A stretch of 12,500 nucleotides of DNA from Glandiceps talaboti (taxonomy: Eukaryota; Hemichordata; Enteropneusta; Spengelidae): NCBI RefSeq assembly GCF_964340395.1, contig NC_135553.1, forward strand, positions 6,585,001 to 6,597,500, written 5' to 3'. The translations under genes were made by a program, and so were the position numbers. This document shows positions 1 through 7,100 of the stretch, piece by piece (the first letter of the stretch is position 1; the number at the start of each line of letters is the position of its first letter). Under the pieces are notes generated by a model. The model had not been told where the DNA came from. It saw nothing but the letters and a program-made list of their open reading frames with translations, and ran no database searches.

Positions 1-395
1 CGCTGGAAAGACATGACATACATGATACATGCGATGTCACTCCAGACCCAGGATGCAAAATACTGAGAATACTACCAGGAAAAGGATCAACTAATACAAA
101 TTTGTCAACATCAAAACTTGACGTGGTCTATGTATTTCAGTTTGCACATGCTGTGGCAGCTTGCATCACAAACGTGTACTCAAGGTTTATGGCGTTTTAA
201 GAACAATGTTAAAATCTTCAAAAGGAAAAACTCAATTCATATACAAATTAGTAAACACTTTTTTATACATACTTAAATAGGCTTGGGTGTATTCCACAAT
301 TTATAACAACTCTATTACAATGTTATGTTTTCCTTTCATAATAATAATTTGAAAGATAAAATTAAGACTTGTAATAAAAGACTCCGTACCCATTT
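1..395. other. Downstream flank, nothing recognised
   Basis: A+T-rich sequence beyond the inferred cleavage site. I see no convincing reading frame, RNA gene or repeat structure on either strand. Confidence 0.5.
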
Positions 396-414
396 TTTGT
401 CACATTTCTTAATA

Positions 415-420
415 TTTATT
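415..420 (-). terminator. AATAAA poly(A) signal
   Basis: The plus-strand TTTATT reads AATAAA on the gene strand. It is the only canonical hexamer found downstream of the stop in this window. A G/T-containing stretch follows at about 400-375. Cleavage would be expected near 385-405. Confidence 0.6.
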
Positions 421-607
421 AAAACAAAAGTTAGCCTTTGTATACTGCAAGTCAGCTGTATGATTGTGCTCTATCAAGGATGCCAACAGAATTAGGAAAA
501 TAGAGTAGAACCATATCATTATTTTCATCTCATTTCTTCCTCACAATACTCTTGAGTATTTGGCAACAAAATAAAATACACAAAGTTGCATCTTCACACA
601 CCCTGTT

Positions 608-691
608 AAACCTAGGAGTTCAAAGGTCATGACCTCAGGTCAAACTTTTTCACTCAACTTTAAACCTACAAGTTCAAAGGTCATAATCTTA
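608..691. repeat. 54-bp-period duplication with AGTTCAAAGGTCA
   Basis: Two imperfect copies start at 608 and 662, each containing AAACCTA, two variable bases, then AGTTCAAAGGTCA (617-629 and 671-683). The copy at 617 continues into TGACCTCAGGTCA, so 624-635 is the perfect palindrome AGGTCATGACCT. The copies have diverged after the core. Confidence 0.75.
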
Positions 692-1079
692 GAAGCAACA
701 CATCTGTCATCATAAGGTAACACCTTTTCACTTTGGCTTCTATGAAACTTTAGTACTGTGGTGAAGAAATGGGAGAAAAACATGGATGTTGTGATTGCTG
801 ATGACCTTAAATTGACATGATTATAAGACAAGAGATTCCACCTCTCTATAAATGACACAAATCCATGAATACTTTACGTTTCCCAGAAGGAGATAAAAAC
901 AAGTTCCAAATAAAACAGCTGGTAAGTTTTGTCTTATAAGTCCAAGTGGGTGGATGAAAAGACTTAATTTAAAACCGACTAGAAAGGATGAAAATGAGAT
1001 AGATGGATGGCTAATGTTATCTATGTATTGCTCAGAAAAGAATAGATAAAAATCATGACAGACAGAGTTTAAAGAAGAA

Positions 1080-1154
1080 CTACAATTCGTCTTTCTTTTG
1101 CTCTTCTGCTTCTTCTTCTTCATCTTCCTCCTCCTCTTCCATTTCATCTAAATC
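1080..1154 (-). CDS. P4HB: PDI exon 10: acidic tail, KDEL, stop
   Basis: 75 bp: 24 codons and a TAG stop at 1082-1080. The acceptor is TTTTAACAG at the 1155 side. The peptide starts DLDEM, continues as a long Glu/Asp run and ends EEQKKDEL. The acidic run matches the low-affinity calcium-binding c-region of PDI, and KDEL is the ER-retrieval signal. The exon is nearly pure GAA/GAG/GAT codons, which is why it looks like low-complexity sequence. Confidence 0.96.
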   Translation of the reverse strand, partial: DLDEMEEEEEDEEEEAEEQKKDEL

Positions 1155-4100
1155 CTGTTAAAACAGACACAAACATTGATAAGTTATACTGACATGTTTT
1201 CTTAATCGATATGTAAAATTGACATCATAAGTACATGTGGTGCTAGTCTAGCTGATGGACCCTTCGGGCTAATCTGCATATTTTAAGAGCGACAGAAAGT
1301 CACCACTGATGGCACTAGCCCAGGAAGAGGTACTCATCACCTTCGGCAACCCCAAAACTGCAGATCCACGGTCTCACTACAAGACTGATGTGGTGCAAGA
1401 GTTACAAGGTGTGTGATCCATATGTTAAATTTGCATAAACACTGCCTGAAATGGACAGCCATGTGCTATAACAGGCATTATATACGTACACGTTACAAGA
1501 GCTTCTGTGTATGTTGCCCAGCAATGTTAATTTTGTCTCAGAAATTATGCCAACTACACAAGGAAAAGTTAAATCTGTGACGTGCCACTAAGGCAGACAC
1601 ACTAATTTAAGGAAATCACCATACAAAACATGGTATGCATTACATTGGAACTGCTAGGGTGCTATACAAGTTAGTGATAGGCTGTATTGAAGAATTGTAA
1701 ATTGAGCAAGGCACGTGGAATACTTACTTCATCTGCTGGTCCTGCACCATCTTTTCCCCCACTTTCCAAAAATTTAACAAAACCATCTAAAGTACGTTCA
1801 CCATTATAATCAACAACCTGCAACAGAAGTATTGGAGATGAGTCACATACCATGAATACACCCCATACATGGATATAATATGCTCCAACCTGACTTTGAT
1901 AGTCTCACACCTGACATAACTACATGGATATGTTCATATCAATTCATATTTAATACCAACATGAATGACAACCTCTATGTAATGATGCATTTAAAATGTG
2001 TTTGGTAAGAAAACAATGTAGCACTCATGGATTATGACAAGGTCGATATTCTCACATGAATGGTTTGTTTTCAGCTTGTCATGAAATGAATCCTGTCAAC
2101 TTGATTTTTACATGAAATCACATTCTACTTCTGCACACACAATTGATACTGCACCAAGTCTGGTTTGTCTTGTATTTATGCTGTCATATGATTAACCCTT
2201 GCAATACTTAGTTTCTAATAAGTCTACATAGTAATCATCTAAAATTGGGTAATAGTATTCCACTAAGAAAATAATGGTATTTTTATAAACTTTGGGTCCT
2301 GGAGAGTCATTTCATGATTTCACATCACATACTGTACAATTGCCGAAAAGAGACCCAGTTGAAACTTGTTCCTCCATTCATTGTTCAGTCAGGGTTTATG
2401 GACATGCACTGTCTAATGGGAGACAGTAGACATGTACATGTAACTGTAGAACATAAATGTGACAATTTAAGACAATGCCTTATTTCCAGTAGTGGTGTTC
2501 TCCATTAAATGCTATTATGGACGAGTATGACAGTTGGGTCAAGTTACGTTGACCTCTGACCTTTGACACGTACCTCATCACTATCTTTAGGGAAGAATTT
2601 GATTGTTGGGAAGCTATGTACTTTGACTTGTTCTACTTCATTTGTAGTAGCATCCATTTTTGCAACAACAATATCTTCACGATCCTTGAATTTTTCTGCT
2701 AATGCATCATAAATTGGTACAAGTTGTTTGCAATGTCCACACCATGGAGCATCTGTTAAATAGAAAAACAAGACAATAAATAACAAGCCTCGTCGTACTT
2801 ACAAAGGTTCTACTTCAGGTTTCTACATCTTAACAATGTTGAAATTGAAACTTCACATGCACACACACTCCTTCATTTCTGTGGCACAAAAAACTACAAA
2901 CTTAAATAATAATTTTATTTTGAAAATATACACAAGGTCATCACAGGATATTATTCAAATACTAACATGTACATACATACATACATACATACATACATAC
3001 ATACATACATACATACATACATACATACATACATACATACATACTGACATATATACATACGTACATACATACGTACGTACGTACGTACGTACATACATAC
3101 ATAAACACATACAGACATAGACACACACATGGATGATATAGCACAATATCTACGGAGTACAATTACTCACAAAATTCTACAAGGACATCCTTTGTCTTAT
3201 CGAAAGCAACTTCTTCAAAGTTCTTTCCAACAAGGACTTTGACATTTTCTTTGTCCCAATCTTCTGGAACATCTTGAGACATCAAATGTGGCTATTTCAG
3301 AAAAATAAAAGAAACAAAAAAGATTAGAAATGGAAACATGCTTAGTTGAACCTGGTAGGTGTCATCACTTTGCCATACCATGCACAAGGCAACTTTAAAT
3401 AAAGTGAAAGTCTATTGAGCAGTAAAGTACAGAAAGTAACATCACTCACCCTTCTCTGACCTCAAATTTGTCTACAATATTGTACAAGTAAATAAGAAGC
3501 AGCTGTAACACCAAGTGGTAACAAGTATATAGTGGTGAGTAATTTTTGACTAATTCTATTTCAAATACATGCAAGTTTAATCTTTATGTCTTCAATCTGA
3601 GTACCATAAGCAATGTCTCTACCAAATTTGAAATCAATCGATCCAGCAGTTTCTCACTTTAAGTTGTTCACATACGCAAGCGAATGCACACGCATGCATG
3701 CACGCACTCACTCACTCACTCTCACTCACACACACACACACACACACACAGACAAAACTTGATGTCTATAGCATGCTGAACCTCAGTTCAGTTGTGCTAA
3801 TAAAAACATAGTATTTATACAAGGCAACATATATGATGACTGATAATGGTCAAAGAACTACACATGGTGGAAAGAAGAAATAAATGAATAGGTCACTTGG
3901 TACACAATGTGGTTTTCCTTTACAGTCATTGGTTATTGTCACAGAAATTGTGGCTGACTGAAATATTGAGGAGATTTAGTTGTTCAGCCTCACCTTAACT
4001 TTTCCATCCAAAACTGCCTGTACAAATGATTTCTGGTTTTCTGCTGTAATTTCTGCTTCTTCTGGTTTGTATTTTGACATGTCTTCAGCCAAGTTGATTA

Positions 4101-7100
4101 GACGTACAGCTGGGGTGTTTTCTTTTTTCAAACCAAAGAAATCCAAAATTCTTTCATTGTCTTCACTGCCAGCATCGATGAGGACGAACAGAACCTGCAA
4201 AGAAGTCAATACATTAGTCTGTGAAAAAAAATTACAAGAACAAAAGTTGCACCAAAATATGAATTTCTCCAGGATATTGAACAGTTGTAAAATTTAGCAA
4301 GGCTCTGTTCTCTTCCTTAGCGCTGTCACATTTAGAGTGGACTCTCCCCAGGACATGGTTACTTGTGTTGACATCACTTGTGTCCCCTCTGTAACATTTG
4401 AGATGACTCACCACTCCCTTGAAACCTGTGGCTGCTTCGTTGAAAGCTTCCCTCACGGTCTTGTAGTTGTCTGCTTCCTTATCCATAAACAACAGATTGT
4501 GTTTCTTGATGTCGCCACCAAAGATCTTTTGTGCTGTCTGTCAAATCAAGCAAATTAAAACATATCTTTGATCAGTATTTTTTAAGAATAGATATTGGAA
4601 ATATTTTACTTTGTTTGAAGTTTTCCTACCCAAGAGTGTAGGTGTGAAAATTGTAGTCAACCATGACAACGGCATTATCACGGTTTTCTGTTTTACAGTT
4701 TGATTCTTCAAATAGTTTCACATCATCTTTTTCTGTAGTTTGTATTAAAGGGTTTTTTGTATTTAATAACATTTTTATTGAGTTTAATACAAAGAAAATG
4801 GAAATTTCACATTTTGTATTTGGAAACTTTTCTTAAGTTATCAATTTCAAAAACTCTCCCCATTTCGTAAGATGTGCATTTACTTCACTTTCTCTAACTG
4901 CAATATGAAACTCTACATGCTGAACATTTTGCAAGTATTTTTTGTATGCCATCAAATCTGAGTTTTTTGTTTTCTACACTTTGAAATATAAATATAAATA
5001 TAAATATAATAGTTTTGTCACAGTCTGACTGGTTTTTTTTCACCAGATCAAAAGTAATGGCCTACATAGGTAAACTGTTCCATTCCCATGGTCTCACTGT
5101 GGGCACTCTCGCGGTCATTCAGAAACATGGACAAAGTGAAGTTTTTGATAACTTTCAAACCATAATTACTTTATGCAAACACACAAACACAAATGTTTAG
5201 CTCAGATTAATAAGCATATCTAATACTGAGATTTCAAATGGTTTTGTCAGTGTGAACGTAGTATTGTAATTTTTTTTCTATAGACAAAATTTAGCATAAA
5301 GTCATTAAATGACACAGTTGATAAGTTGTAAAAAAAAGAATTGTGTGGTTCCGATTACATTCAAATTTTAGAGTAGGTGGGGTATTAAATTATTTTTTTC
5401 ATATGTGAGTGTCTAGTTCAAGTAGTTATGTTTTCCGTTGTTTTCCATATGGTCTCTATGTTATTGGCTTCTTCTCATCAGATGTACAACCACTACAGAT
5501 TGGCAGAACAGTTTTATATTTTCTTTATAAGTTGATGTCAGTTTCTGCATCCACTATTTCTTGTGAGACTTCACAATTTTTTCTTCTTTTTTTTTTCTCG
5601 AATACATAAAAAAAAGTTTAGGGTCGGCTTGAAAAACTAGGTGGGGCTTGGTAACCGGAACCAAACAACTTTTTTTATTAGGCCTAAATATACCACAGAA
5701 TTATCACATATCTTACCTCTTCAGAGAATTCAATAACAAGTGGAAGACTGTTAGCTTTCACAAACTCTGACAATGTCTCGGCATTATAATCACCGCTGAA
5801 ATCATTTCTGCCTTCATCAAACTGTTGAAAGAAATAACACACTTCAATATATGTTTTCATCCAATAATTTCCTTGATATCTATCTAGTATAAGTTTTATA
5901 ATAACCAAAGGCCTAGTTCTATTACTATCATCTTTCAGCTATAGAGCAAAACACAAATTTAATGCTTTCAATGCACAACGACCATTGGTGGGTATAATAA
6001 TCTGGTCTCCTTGTAACATGTCCGCCTCAGTAAATGTTGTATGTAAGAGAGATATAATACTCTTGTAATGTGATTGTGTCACTTGCAATGAAACTGCAAG
6101 AACTACATGTCTATATAAAGCAAGTCAAAATCAATGCAAACTAATTTGTCTTTTGAAATACTCAAGTGTGTATTGACTCTCCAAATCTGATACATCAGTG
6201 AAATGTGTTGAATGTTGAAGTTCAGCTTCTTATCACATCATATTACCTGTTTAAGAAGAACAACAGCGTTGTCTTCTTTCACATCGTAGTGGGAGAAAAC
6301 ATCATCTTTGGAGGTGATGCCAAATGTGATGCCATCCATACCATCAGCTGCTGCTAAGAAGGCCTTGGCTTCATCACTCTCTGCATTCTTAAAGAATCCC
6401 AGAACAAACACTTCCAGATCTTTAGCATTCTTCTCAGCATCTTCAACACTTTCTACTGCCTTGGCTGGTGGGCCAGTCTTTGTGTACACCCAGCTTACAA
6501 TACTGTCAGCAGTTCTTCCACCTACATATCAGTATACAGGTATACATTACAACATAACTCTCGTTTATCTAAGGGGTCATCTTACTAGAGATTAATACTC
6601 TGATAAACATCAAGTGATATTCAAAGGAGGGTTAATGTATTTTGGATTTAAGGCCTAAACTGAAATGTACTGAAAGTAGTCATCAGCTGAACATTGGCAA
6701 AATCTTGACACTAAACCACTCAAGTTTCACAAACACTTCTACTGACAAGAAAATAATGTCAAAATGAGCCTGATTTACATGAAGTAGCATGCCCCCCCCC
6801 CCCCTCCCAAAAGCTGATGTGAATCACTAACCCAACATTCTCAGTTATATATATGTATATATATCATATGCCCTAAAGTTACAAAGTCTTATTTTCTACT
6901 CTATTAACAAGTCATACCTGTGGCACTTCTAAACATACCATGGTATACACACACTCTGTGTAACTTAGCATAAATTCAGTGAACTACTTGCAAAGCTTCT
7001 AGTACCATCAGACCTGCAAGTAAAGTCTGAAAATAATGCTTAGTTTACCTTCTCTGACCTTAACTTGGATTATCAAACAAAGACCTTACCAACTACGCAA

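Larger units (their letters stand above)
396..1079 (-). other. P4HB: Probable PDI 3' UTR
   Basis: This lies between the stop codon and the likely poly(A) site, about 680 nt. No plausible coding sequence is seen, and I found no minus-strand AATAAA or ATTAAA nearer to the stop. It contains a 54-bp-period duplication around 608-691 with AGGTCA-type elements. The 3' limit is estimated from the poly(A) signal, and a further UTR intron cannot be excluded. Confidence 0.6.
4538..5716 (-). other. PDI intron 4, with repeat-derived sequence
   Basis: 1179-bp GT-AG phase-0 intron. It holds an AAATAT-type run at 4984-5010, an inverted-repeat-bounded insert at 5331-5677 and a minus-strand frame at 4629-4973 broken by one stop. 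None resembles a known gene clearly. Confidence 0.85.

Noticed and set aside
821-1147. 108-codon minus-strand frame starting [13 protein letters not shown]
   Set aside because: It is the acidic-tail exon read in the wrong frame (GAA runs become Lys/Arg), continuing into the 3' UTR.
2836-3162. Long reading frames on both strands made of repeated Thr-Tyr-Ile-His or Tyr-Val-Cys-Met units
   Set aside because: They are translations of the ACAT/ACGT microsatellite, open only because the repeat has no stop in those frames.
3980-4297. 105-codon plus-strand frame
   Set aside because: It is the antisense shadow of PDI exon 6 plus flanking intron.
6308-6595. 95-codon plus-strand frame rich in Ala and Ser
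   Set aside because: It is the antisense shadow of PDI exon 3.
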